From the NCBI GenBank assembly GCA_029857975.1, contig JAOUFX010000150.1, positions 1-6,863 of the forward strand: DNA of 6,863 nt, in the 5' to 3' direction. The position numbers and the translations under genes are program-made. Below the pieces are notes generated by a model that searched no databases, was not told where the DNA came from, and was given only the letters and a program-made list of their open reading frames with translations. How positions within the stretch are numbered: the stretch's first letter is position 1; the number at the start of each line of letters is the position of its first letter. This stretch comes from Deltaproteobacteria bacterium. GTDB taxonomy: Bacteria; Desulfobacterota; SM23-61. Shown here piece by piece: positions 1 to 5,846 of the stretch.

Positions 1-351
1 GCCGCCCTGAAGGAGGCGGATACGGATGTGGCCCGCATGAGGAATATTTACAACACCCGTCGCAAATTTCTCATCCAAAAGCTGCGAGAGATGGGGATGG
101 GAATAACCGTGGAGCCGACGGGAGCCTTTTATATTCTGGCCAATGCCCGTCGTTACACGGCCAATTCTTTCGATTTGGCCTTTGACATTCTCAAAAAAGC
201 GAAGGTGGGATGCACTCCGGGGATTGACTTTGGGACCAACGCCGAAGGTTACTTACGCTTTTCCTATGCCAACTCCATGGAGAACATCGAGGAAGCCGTG
301 AGAAGGCTAAGCCGGTACCTGCAGGAACGCGGCCAAGAAAGAATAAAATGA
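1..351 (+). CDS. Class I/II PLP-dependent aminotransferase, C-terminal part (5' truncated)
   Basis: The reading frame is open from the window edge, so this is the last 116 residues of a longer protein. A fold-type I aminotransferase of this class is usually about 390 residues. The visible part is the small C-terminal domain. It has the PTGAFYIL segment (residues 39-46 of the fragment), the GCTPGIDFG stretch (70-78) and the GYLRFSYANS motif (83-92). In this family the Arg of that last motif (R86) holds the substrate alpha-carboxylate. The PLP lysine lies upstream, outside the window. The sequence style is that of aspartate/aromatic aminotransferases of the AspB type, but substrate specificity cannot be read from this domain. 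The stop codon overlaps the start of engB as ATGA, so the two genes are probably translationally coupled. A GTG within the frame at position 28 is not the start, since the homologous sequence continues upstream of it. Confidence 0.9.
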   Translation, partial: AALKEADTDVARMRNIYNTRRKFLIQKLREMGMGITVEPTGAFYILANARRYTANSFDLAFDILKKAKVGCTPGIDFGTNAEGYLRFSYANSMENIEEAVRRLSRYLQERGQERIK

Positions 352-929
352 AAGTTACATCCGCCGAATTTATAAAAAGCGCAAGCAAACCTTCCGAGTA
401 TCCAACGGGAAATTTCCCTGAAGTGGGCATAGCCGGAAAATCAAACGTGGGCAAATCCTCCTTGATTAATGCTCTGGTGAATCGGAAGAGCCTGGCCAAG
501 ACCAGCTCCAGCCCGGGCAGAACCCAGATAATCAACTTTTTTCGGGTAAACGAGAAGATTTCGCTGGTGGATCTTCCCGGATATGGTTATGCCAAAGTCC
601 CTCTCGAAGTAAGAAAAACCTGGAAACCCATGGTGGAAAGCTACCTGCAAACCCGGCAGGAGATTCGCCTGGTCGTCCTGATCCTGGACGCTCGCCGCGG
701 AACTTCCCCGGATGATCTGGCCTTGCTGGACTGGCTGGATTATCACGGGATTCCCTGCATCATCGTTCTCACCAAGGCTGATAAACTCTCGCAGATTGAA
801 AGAGCCAGGCAGAAGAAAACCTTGGCTGAAATTTCACTGCTCTCAGGGAAAACCCTCTTATTCTTTTCAGCGGTAACGGGTGAAGGGAAAGACGAATTGT
901 GGAAATTAATCCAAGCCCATCTGAATTAA
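348..929 (+). CDS. engB: Ribosome biogenesis GTP-binding protein EngB/YsxC
   Basis: This 193-residue protein is full length for the family (about 190-210 residues). It carries all the G motifs: the P-loop GKSNVGKSS (residues 30-38), the switch region SSSPGRTQ (53-60), G3 DLPGYGYA (75-82), G4 TKAD (142-145, guanine specificity) and G5 SAVTGEG (174-180). The DLPGYGYAKV sequence is characteristic of the YihA/EngB/YsxC TRAFAC-class GTPases. These are cytosolic and act in late assembly of the 50S ribosomal subunit. The ATG start overlaps the aminotransferase stop as ATGA, so translation is probably coupled to that gene. The gene converges on the phosphodiesterase gene 22 bases away, with no clear T-tailed hairpin between them. 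Nothing in the sequence is unusual. Confidence 0.97.
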   Translation: MKVTSAEFIKSASKPSEYPTGNFPEVGIAGKSNVGKSSLINALVNRKSLAKTSSSPGRTQIINFFRVNEKISLVDLPGYGYAKVPLEVRKTWKPMVESYLQTRQEIRLVVLILDARRGTSPDDLALLDWLDYHGIPCIIVLTKADKLSQIERARQKKTLAEISLLSGKTLLFFSAVTGEGKDELWKLIQAHLN

Positions 930-936
930 TTCCTTT

Positions 937-958
937 GCTATGCGCTCTGCGCTATGCT
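937..958. repeat. CTATGCGCT-type interspersed repeat, copy 1
   Basis: The heptamer GCTATGC occurs at 937-943 and again at 951-957, with GCTCTGC between them. The stretch CTATGCGCTC (938-947) is the exact reverse complement of GAGCGCATAG at 3971-3980, and CTATGCGCT recurs at 4005-4013. This copy sits at the junction of two convergent genes and covers the stop codon of the phosphodiesterase gene. It looks like a small dispersed repeat, not a classical terminator, because no T-run follows on either strand. Confidence 0.45.
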
Positions 959-1842
959 CTTTGCTGCTTTGAGGGGAATTTCTTTTGCAGGATTTTGATT
1001 AATTGCCCAGGCTGGTTGGTGATGATTCCATCGATCCCCCACCGGATAAACCGTTCCATCTCTTCTGCGGGATCTACCGTATAGACGTTAACCTTCATCC
1101 CTGCCCGGTGGATCTTGGTAATTTTCTCCTTGGTAAGAAAGTTCCTCCGCACGTTCACGATAAAGAAAGATTCCCCAGCCGTTATTTCCCGCAGGGAATT
1201 CCAGTCTTTGTGATAGAGCAAGGCCACCCAGGCCCGGGGCTCTCTTGTTTTGATTCGTTCCAGGGCAATGGGGTTAAAAGAAGAGAAGATCACCTGATTC
1301 GACATCTCGGTTTTTTTTACTTCCAGCAAAGCCCGGTCGGCTAATTCCGTAATTTCATATTGACTATGGGTTGGATTTTTTATTTCGATATTGACCAATA
1401 TCCGTCCTCTGGCAAGTTCCAGAACCTCTCTTAAGGTGGGAATCCGTTCTCCAGAAAATTGAGGACCAAACCGGAAACCAGCGTCCAGCTTTTTCAGTTC
1501 TTTTAAGGTAAAGTCGGCAACTTGGCCTTGGCCGTTCGTAGTTCGCTCTAAAATATCATCGTGGATTACCACTGCTTCTTTATCCTTAGAGAATTGAACA
1601 TCCAATTCCAGCATGTCGCTCCCAACCTCGATGGCTTTGCGGAAAGCAGCCAAAGTGTTTTCGGGCGCCTCACCAGAAAATCCCCGGTGGGCAACGACCA
1701 TCACTGGAAACCTTGTTTTCCAGGTTGGTTTCATCGAATCCTCAATTTTTTTTGCTGCACAACCCATCTGCCCTCCCATCCCTATACTCAAAAGAACATA
1801 TAATATTCCCACCCATTTTTTATCAATGGCGAAATGATTCAT
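952..1842 (-). CDS. Glycerophosphodiester phosphodiesterase, exported, probable lipoprotein (UgpQ/GlpQ-like)
   Basis: The 296-residue product hydrolyses glycerophosphodiesters to sn-glycerol-3-phosphate and an alcohol, judging by the GDPD TIM-barrel motifs. These are AHRG (H52, R53), ENTLAAF (61-67), the metal-ligand pair ELD (E79, D81), IHDD (catalytic H94), VNIEIK (E153, K155) and the C-terminal strands VNVYTV and GIDGIITNQP. The start at 1842 is chosen because GGGAGG lies five bases upstream. The frame could extend to 1980, but that extension has no family resemblance and no ribosome binding site. Residues 1-28 (K8, K9, a hydrophobic stretch, then GGQMGC) look like a signal peptide. The lipobox with C28 is imperfect, because Q-M-G-C lacks the usual aliphatic residue at -3. 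The enzyme is therefore probably periplasmic or membrane-anchored, unlike cytosolic E. coli UgpQ. Its position next to ugpBAE suggests it feeds that transporter. Confidence 0.9.
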   Translation of the reverse strand: MNHFAIDKKWVGILYVLLSIGMGGQMGCAAKKIEDSMKPTWKTRFPVMVVAHRGFSGEAPENTLAAFRKAIEVGSDMLELDVQFSKDKEAVVIHDDILERTTNGQGQVADFTLKELKKLDAGFRFGPQFSGERIPTLREVLELARGRILVNIEIKNPTHSQYEITELADRALLEVKKTEMSNQVIFSSFNPIALERIKTREPRAWVALLYHKDWNSLREITAGESFFIVNVRRNFLTKEKITKIHRAGMKVNVYTVDPAEEMERFIRWGIDGIITNQPGQLIKILQKKFPSKQQRA

Positions 1843-1847
1843 CCATT

Positions 1848-1853
1848 CCTCCC
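1848..1853 (-). promoter_or_regulatory. Shine-Dalgarno GGGAGG deciding the phosphodiesterase start
   Basis: On the minus strand GGGAGG is followed by AATGG and then ATG (1842-1840). The spacing of five bases supports the 296-residue form over the 342-residue frame beginning at 1980. Confidence 0.75.
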
Positions 1854-2035
1854 ATCGGGAACCAAAGAATTTATGGTTTATCTCCAAATTAATTGAGAAC
1901 CAAAGAGCTGGGCGATTTGAAATGAACAGTGATTTCACGGTCCCGAAAAGAAAGTCATCTTGCTTGCCATCATGAGGCACCTATCTCTCCCTAACTATGG
2001 CGGGGGGTTCTGCTATTTCTCCGAAGCTTTGTTTC

Positions 2036-2126
2036 CCCTCCCCCGCTGCGCTTTGCGGAAGGCAGGCGGAGGGTTTATGAAAAGTGGATACCCCGCCGAT
2101 GCTTGCGGCGTCCGCCTGAGGCGGAC
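2036..2126. repeat. Cluster of three GC-rich hairpins (REP-like)
   Basis: Three inverted repeats lie nearly end to end. CCCTCC (2036-2041) pairs with GGAGGG (2068-2073). CGCCG (2094-2098) pairs with CGGCG (2106-2110). GTCCGCC (2110-2116) pairs with GGCGGAC (2120-2126) across a TGA loop. The GTCCGCCTGAGGCGGAC palindrome is a type I associate with dispersed intergenic repeats in uncultured bacterial genomes. A weak T-rich stretch (CTTTCTTT) follows on the plus strand, but no gene ends there in that direction. Confidence 0.55.
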
Positions 2127-2194
2127 CTTTCTTTCCGGTCCCATGGCAGGCTTTCATTAAAAATATCATTAAAGATTTTGGAGATGGTCAAAAT

Positions 2195-3052
2195 TTATTT
2201 TTCCGTTTCGAGCAAACCATGCATGAAATAGCGTTGCATCAGGAGCACCACCAGAACGGGGGGGAGAAGGGCCATCATGGCCACGGCCATGACTAAGTTC
2301 CACTCGGGAGGCTGGGTCCCCGCAGGAATGGTGGAGGCGATCCCTACCACCACGACTCTCATTTTTTCCGAACCGGTCACCATGAGAGGCCAGAGGTATT
2401 GATTCCAGCCGTAGATGAACATGACCACGAAGAGGGCGGCAATATTGGTTCCGGAATTGGGAAGAAGGATCGACCAGAGAAAACGCAAAGGACCGGAACC
2501 GTCAATTTTCGCTGCATCCACCAGCTCATCCGGGATGGTCAGATAGAACTGCCGGAAAAGAAATGTGGCTGTCGCCGAGGCGATGAGGGGAATGGTCAGC
2601 CCCCAATAGGTATCAACCCATCCTAATTGACTGATGACCTGATAAGTGGAGATGATGCGGACAGGGACCGGAAGCATCAAGGTCACAAAGATCATCCAGA
2701 AGAAAATTTGTTTCCCCCGGAAATTGAAAAAAACAATGGCAAAGGCGGAAAAAATGGATATGACAATTTTCCCGATACTGACGGCGAGAGCTACGATGGT
2801 GCTGTTCAGGAGAAGCCGCCCCAGGTCGAGACGATTCCAGATCGTTACGTAGTTATCCCACAGATGGGTTGATGGAAGGAGTTTTTGAGGCGTTTGAGTG
2901 GCTTCCTCCATACTTTGGGTGCTGATCACAAAAGCGTAATAAAGGGGAAACCCGATCATCAGGATTGACAAGATCAAGAGGATATGGACAGCGATCTTCG
3001 ACCATTCCCATTGGCCTTTTTTCCCATTCTTGGGTGAACGATGGCGGATCAA
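2195..3052 (-). CDS. ugpE: sn-Glycerol-3-phosphate ABC transporter, permease UgpE
   Basis: This 285-residue inner-membrane protein belongs to the MalG-type permeases and closely resembles E. coli UgpE. Shared segments include FFWMIF.TLMLPV.VRI (117-133), GLT.PL.ASATATFLFRQF (151-169) and FIYGWNQYLWPL (212-223). About six hydrophobic segments are visible. The cytoplasmic EAA loop, which docks on the ATPase, is at 176-199 (ELVDAAKIDGSGPLRF...LLP). The start is TTG: it overlaps the ugpA stop as TTGA, with AGAAAGG seven bases upstream. The next in-frame ATG would cut into the first membrane segment. With UgpA it forms the transmembrane channel for glycerol-3-phosphate. It is the last gene of the operon; the expected ATPase gene does not follow. 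Confidence 0.95.
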   Translation of the reverse strand: MIRHRSPKNGKKGQWEWSKIAVHILLILSILMIGFPLYYAFVISTQSMEEATQTPQKLLPSTHLWDNYVTIWNRLDLGRLLLNSTIVALAVSIGKIVISIFSAFAIVFFNFRGKQIFFWMIFVTLMLPVPVRIISTYQVISQLGWVDTYWGLTIPLIASATATFLFRQFYLTIPDELVDAAKIDGSGPLRFLWSILLPNSGTNIAALFVVMFIYGWNQYLWPLMVTGSEKMRVVVVGIASTIPAGTQPPEWNLVMAVAMMALLPPVLVVLLMQRYFMHGLLETEK

Positions 3053-3930
3053 TAGAATACCTTTCTCTCTGTGAAGCGGAACTGGAGGACAGTTAAAGAA
3101 ATTACCAGGGCCATCAAGATAACGGATTGGGCTGCCGATAGCCCCATCCGCATATGAACGAAACCATCCACGTAAGCCTTGTAAACCATAATGGTTGTTG
3201 TATCTCCCGGACCTCCCTGAGTAACTGCGTGGATCAGGCCGAAAGTCTCAAAGAAAGAAAAAACCATATTCATGATAAACAAGAAGAAGGTCACGGGGGA
3301 TAGCAAGGGAAAGGTGATCCGGCGGAAAAGCCTGAGACCGCTGGCGCCATCCACTCTGGCTGCTTCCATAACAGCCTGGGGAATGGTCTGGAGACCTGCC
3401 AGAAAAAAGGCCACATTGTAGCCCAAATGAGCCCAGGTAGCTGCAAAGATTATTAGCAGAATGGCAATCCAGCCTTTCAGAAGCCAATTGAATTCGTAGG
3501 TTGTGATTTTGGCCAGAAGGTAACTTAGAATCCCGTAGGAAGGATGAAAGATGAAGAGCCAGATGATGCCGGCGACCGGAGGAGCAACCCCAAAGGTCCA
3601 GAGAATTGCCGAGCGATAGAAAGTAAGGCCCCGGATCTTCTGGTTGGCCAATACCGCCAGGAAAAGAGATACCGCCAAGCAGGAAAAGGTTACTCCTAAA
3701 GAGAAGAGAAAAGAATGATAGACGCTCCGATAGTATTCCGGGGAGGTAAGGAGATTGATGAAATTCTCCAGTCCTATAAAAATCTGCACGTCCCCAAAAG
3801 GGGAGGTTTTGAAAACCGATAGGCGAAGCGAGTCGAAGGCCGGCCAGAAGAAGAAAACCAGAACAACAATCATCTGGGGAGCAACTAGCAGATAGGGAAG
3901 AAAAGAGTTTTTAAAAATACTCTTTTTCAT
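3049..3930 (-). CDS. ugpA: sn-Glycerol-3-phosphate ABC transporter, permease UgpA
   Basis: This 293-residue inner-membrane permease is of the MalF type without the large periplasmic insert, and is close to E. coli UgpA in length and sequence. Shared stretches include LPYLLVAPQ (11-19), the EAA loop EAARVDGASGLRLFRRI.FPLLSPV (189-213), TQGGPGDTTT (237-246) and the C-terminal VLQFRF.E.KV. Six hydrophobic segments are visible. The frame extends to an ATG at 3978. I prefer the ATG at 3930 because the homologous sequence begins there (MKKSIFKNSFLPYLL) and because 3978 lies inside a hairpin repeat. Neither start has a good Shine-Dalgarno, so the start is less sure than the gene. The stop overlaps the ugpE TTG start, implying coupled translation and balanced subunits. 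It follows ugpB after a structured 90-base spacer. Confidence 0.94.
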   Translation of the reverse strand: MKKSIFKNSFLPYLLVAPQMIVVLVFFFWPAFDSLRLSVFKTSPFGDVQIFIGLENFINLLTSPEYYRSVYHSFLFSLGVTFSCLAVSLFLAVLANQKIRGLTFYRSAILWTFGVAPPVAGIIWLFIFHPSYGILSYLLAKITTYEFNWLLKGWIAILLIIFAATWAHLGYNVAFFLAGLQTIPQAVMEAARVDGASGLRLFRRITFPLLSPVTFFLFIMNMVFSFFETFGLIHAVTQGGPGDTTTIMVYKAYVDGFVHMRMGLSAAQSVILMALVISLTVLQFRFTERKVFY

Positions 3931-3970
3931 ACGTATGGGATTAGGATCTGGGTAAAACGTGCCAAACGAT

Positions 3971-4016
3971 GAGCGCATAGAGCTTAGCGGAAAAACGCTT
4001 TGCCCTATGCGCTATG
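3971..4016 (-). repeat. Hairpin in the ugpB-ugpA spacer (CTATGCGCT repeat, inverted pair)
   Basis: AGCGCATAG (3972-3980) and CTATGCGCT (4005-4013) form a perfect nine-base stem. Inside it an AGCG/CGCT stem closes a GAAAAA loop, with a GC pair between the two. The hairpin starts a few bases after the ugpB stop. No T-run follows on the minus strand, so it is not a normal terminator. A REP-like role, protecting the upstream ugpB mRNA or dampening expression of the permeases, is inference from its position. The same sequence recurs at 937-958. Confidence 0.6.
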
Positions 4017-4020
4017 GTTT

Positions 4021-5337
4021 TTATTTGTAGAGAGAGGCAAATTCTTTCAGGGTGGCGTTTCCCTTTTTCACGGCATCATCCAAGCCCTGTTTGGCAGTCT
4101 TCTTCCCGGAAAAAACATTTTCCATCTCTGCTTCTATGGTGTCCCGGATTGCCGGGAAATTCCCCAGGCGGATCCCCTGACTGTTCGGGGTCGTTTTGCC
4201 CTTGGTAATTTGAGCGAAAGCGGTCCACAAATTGGAATTTTTGCGGAAATGGTCTTCCGGGAGAGCTTTCACCGCAGCCCGGGTAAGAGGAAAATATCCC
4301 GTGTTGGCGTGCCACCAGCCCTGCTGTTCGGGTTGCCCGAGAAACTCGAAAAACTTGGCTACGGCCTTATAATGTTCCTTTTTGTGCCCCTTCATAACCC
4401 ATAGGGAGGCTCCTCCGATGATGGAGTTGCCCTGCGGATATCCCGTTAACTTTGGCAAGGATCCTGTACCCCAACCAAATTTGGCAGTCCTGGTCAAGGT
4501 ACCTACTAAAGCCGTCGAAGCCAAACCAATGGCGGCTTGCCCATTGATGATCGGCTGATCCCCCCTATTGGTCCTTCCCGAGTAAGTAAAGATCCCTTCC
4601 TTTTGCCATCTTGTGAGCAGGTCGAGGATTTGGACTCCGAGTTTCCCGTTGATCTTCAATTGGGTGGCCATGGCCGAAAACCCGTTGTTGTTATTGGCAA
4701 AGGGCTGATCGTTCCAGGTATGCATATTTTCCATGAGGGTCCAGGAGGGCCAGGCGACAGTGAAGCCGATTTTGGTGACGCCCTTGGATACTGCGGCCCT
4801 GGCACATTTTTCGATTTCTTCGAAAGTGGTGGGTGGATTCATTGGATTCAGACCGGCCTTTTCAAAAATCGTCTTGTTATAGTAAAGGATGGGGGTTGAA
4901 GAGTTGAAAGGCATGGAATACAGGTTGCCCCCTTTGGAATAATAGGATCTTACGACGCTGAGATAATCGGCCCAGTCGATCTTAATCCCCTGATCTTTCA
5001 TCAACTGAAAAACCGGATAAATGGCCCCGGAAGAAAGCATGACTTGAGTTCCCACTTCATAGACCTGGAGAATGTGGGGATGGGTCTTCGCCCGGTAAGC
5101 CGCAATGCCGGCAGTCAAGTTTTCGGCATACGACCCCTTAGAGAGGGCTTTGACCGCGAATTCGTTCTGGCTGGCGTTAAACTTGGCAACGATTTCATTT
5201 ACCCTGTCAGCCAGAAAACCGGTATGGGCGTGCCACCAGACAATTTCCGTTTTAGCCTGAGCCAGTGCTGGGAAGATCCCAAAGGCCATCATAAAAAAAA
5301 ACATAACCAAAACTCCACTTTTTAAGCCTCTTTTCAT
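4021..5337 (-). CDS. ugpB: sn-Glycerol-3-phosphate periplasmic binding protein UgpB
   Basis: This 438-residue protein is full length for UgpB (the E. coli precursor is also 438) and matches it in order across the length: WWHAHTG (34-40), NLTAGIAAYR (73-82), ILQVYEVGT (89-97), MPFNSSTPILYYNK (142-155), NNGF (217-220), IIGGASLWVM (306-315), HANTGYFPLT (343-352) and GIRLGN (388-393). By alignment from memory, the glycerol-3-phosphate contacts of E. coli UgpB appear kept: Y70, E94, a Ser of 146-147, G309, Y348 and R390. Residues 1-26 are a signal peptide (K2, R3, hydrophobic core, ALA cut site), so it is periplasmic. GGAGG six bases before the ATG supports the start. It is the first gene of ugpB-ugpA-ugpE. 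Glycerophosphocholine is a possible alternative ligand, as in E. coli. Confidence 0.96.
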   Translation of the reverse strand: MKRGLKSGVLVMFFFMMAFGIFPALAQAKTEIVWWHAHTGFLADRVNEIVAKFNASQNEFAVKALSKGSYAENLTAGIAAYRAKTHPHILQVYEVGTQVMLSSGAIYPVFQLMKDQGIKIDWADYLSVVRSYYSKGGNLYSMPFNSSTPILYYNKTIFEKAGLNPMNPPTTFEEIEKCARAAVSKGVTKIGFTVAWPSWTLMENMHTWNDQPFANNNNGFSAMATQLKINGKLGVQILDLLTRWQKEGIFTYSGRTNRGDQPIINGQAAIGLASTALVGTLTRTAKFGWGTGSLPKLTGYPQGNSIIGGASLWVMKGHKKEHYKAVAKFFEFLGQPEQQGWWHANTGYFPLTRAAVKALPEDHFRKNSNLWTAFAQITKGKTTPNSQGIRLGNFPAIRDTIEAEMENVFSGKKTAKQGLDDAVKKGNATLKEFASLYK

Positions 5338-5379
5338 AGCTCACCTCCGTGATTGGTTATTCAACATCTTTTGGCGCAG

Positions 5380-5443
5380 ATTATGTGAAGGTTTATCAAA
5401 ATCGGTTTAATTTTATGTTAATATTTAGTTAATTTTTTGCTAA
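5380..5443 (-). promoter_or_regulatory. Putative Pho-box array and -10 of the ugpBAE promoter
   Basis: Read on the minus strand, five TTAACA-like hexamers start exactly 11 bases apart: TTAGCA (5443-5438), TTAACT (5432-5427), TTAACA (5421-5416), TTAAAC (5410-5405) and TTGATA (5399-5394). TTCACA follows ten bases on (5389-5384). A good -10, CATAAT (5385-5380), has no matching -35, as expected for an activator-dependent promoter. Known PhoB and PhoP sites are direct repeats with about 11-base spacing, and the B. subtilis PhoP hexamer is TT(A/C/T)ACA-like. E. coli ugp belongs to the Pho regulon. Assignment here is inference. An alternative promoter is TTGACA (5450-5445), 17 bases, TAAATA (5427-5422), whose -10 is poor. 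The A/T richness raises the chance of accidental repeats. Confidence 0.5.
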
Positions 5444-5522
5444 TTGTCAAGTTATTAATCTCTTTATTGGCCCCAAAAATTTTAAGAATATATGGATTGT
5501 TTTTTTATCCCGGCCAAGAGAG

Positions 5523-5570
5523 CTTCTCCCCCCTTACCCATTCCTTTCCCTCAGGGGGGAGAGGGAGAGG
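5523..5570. repeat. Pyrimidine/purine hairpin repeat
   Basis: CTTCTCCCCCC (5523-5533) pairs with GGGGGGAGAGG (5554-5564) with one G-T wobble; the 20-base loop is also pyrimidine-rich. A related arrangement occurs at 6478-6510 (CCTTTTTCCTC, AAAA, GGGGAGAAGG). Both resemble the dispersed CCCTCTCCCC...GGGGAGAGGG intergenic repeat common in many bacterial genomes. No gene ends immediately upstream of this copy, so a terminator role is unlikely. Confidence 0.5.
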
Positions 5571-5580
5571 AAAGAAAATT

Positions 5581-5687
5581 TTCGACGGAATTGTCGAAGA
5601 ATCATAAATCGTCGAAGCCTGAAATGGTGTTTAAAGAATTCATATTATTATCTTTTCCCGAGAAAGGGGTGAAGACCCTCGACAATT
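5581..5687. promoter_or_regulatory. GTCGAA inverted sites, possible upstream activator sites
   Basis: TTCGAC (5581-5586) and GTCGAA (5593-5598) form a perfect dyad with a six-base spacer. GTCGAA recurs at 5611-5616, 18 bases on. AATTGTCGA (5589-5597) recurs inverted as TCGACAATT (5679-5687). These lie roughly 130-240 bases before the expected start of the sigma-54 transcript, about where enhancer-binding activators of that class often bind. The sites do not match any activator motif I know, so the role is inference. Confidence 0.35.
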
Positions 5688-5789
5688 TTTCCTGTCAGTC
5701 TTCTTAGAATGAATCTTGGCCTAATTGCTTACAAAAAATTTATTTCACAATTTAAAAGTGTTATGAGCATATTGCTTACTACTTCCTAC

Positions 5790-5806
5790 TTGGCACAAGG
5801 GTTGCA
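5790..5806 (+). promoter_or_regulatory. Sigma-54 (-24/-12) promoter of the ZraP-like gene
   Basis: TTGGCAC (5790-5796), five bases, then TTGCA (5802-5806) matches the sigma-54 consensus TGGCAC-N5-TTGC(A/T), with the invariant GG and GC exactly 12 bases apart. Transcription would start near 5818, leaving a leader of about 30 bases that contains the AAGGAG ribosome site. Such promoters need an ATP-using enhancer-binding protein; no gene for one is in the window. Confidence 0.85.
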
Positions 5807-5846
5807 AATTAAGACAAGAGAAAGGGAAAAAAGAAAGGAGAAAAAA

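Larger units (their letters stand above)
1843..2194. other. Gene-free gap between ugpE and the phosphodiesterase gene
   Basis: These 352 bases hold no convincing gene. The position is where ugpC would lie in the E. coli ugpBAECQ order. I looked on both strands for ABC ATPase motifs (Walker A, LSGGQ, Walker B) and saw none, not even a remnant. The middle is a cluster of GC-rich hairpins (listed separately). The 150 bases next to the phosphodiesterase gene are A/T-richer and may hold its promoter, but I could not pick a convincing -35/-10 pair. No T-tailed terminator for ugpE is evident. Confidence 0.6.
5338..5846. other. Divergent regulatory region between ugpB and the ZraP-like gene
   Basis: This gene-free stretch of 509 bases separates two divergent genes. 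From left to right it holds the ugpB ribosome site (GGAGG at 5344-5348), a phased TTAACA-like repeat array with a probable -10, a pyrimidine/purine repeat at 5523-5570, GTCGAA inverted sites (5581-5687) and a sigma-54 promoter (5790-5806). Short open frames here (for example 5492-5707) lack ribosome sites and read through the repeat, so I do not call them genes. Confidence 0.7.

Noticed and set aside
930..960. Bidirectional terminator between engB and the phosphodiesterase gene
   Set aside because: The repeats here are mainly direct, not a stable hairpin, and no T-run follows on either strand.
1843..1980. 46-residue N-terminal extension of the phosphodiesterase
   Set aside because: There is no ribosome site at 1980, the added residues do not resemble the family, and a signal peptide would be buried internally.
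1981..2169. Minus-strand 62-residue open frame, possible ugpC remnant
   Set aside because: It shows no ATPase motif and is made of the GC-rich hairpin repeats.
5422..5450. Sigma-70 promoter TTGACA-N17-TAAATA for ugpB
   Set aside because: The -35 is perfect but the -10 matches poorly, and it overlaps the phased array. It is kept only as an alternative to the CATAAT promoter.
5492..5707. 71-residue open frame in the divergent region
   Set aside because: It has no ribosome binding site, reads through the pyrimidine/purine repeat and the GTCGAA sites, and has a composition unlike a protein.
5709..5846. N-terminal extension of the ZraP-like frame
   Set aside because: It contains the sigma-54 promoter, and the signal peptide and AGGAG site fix the start at 5847.
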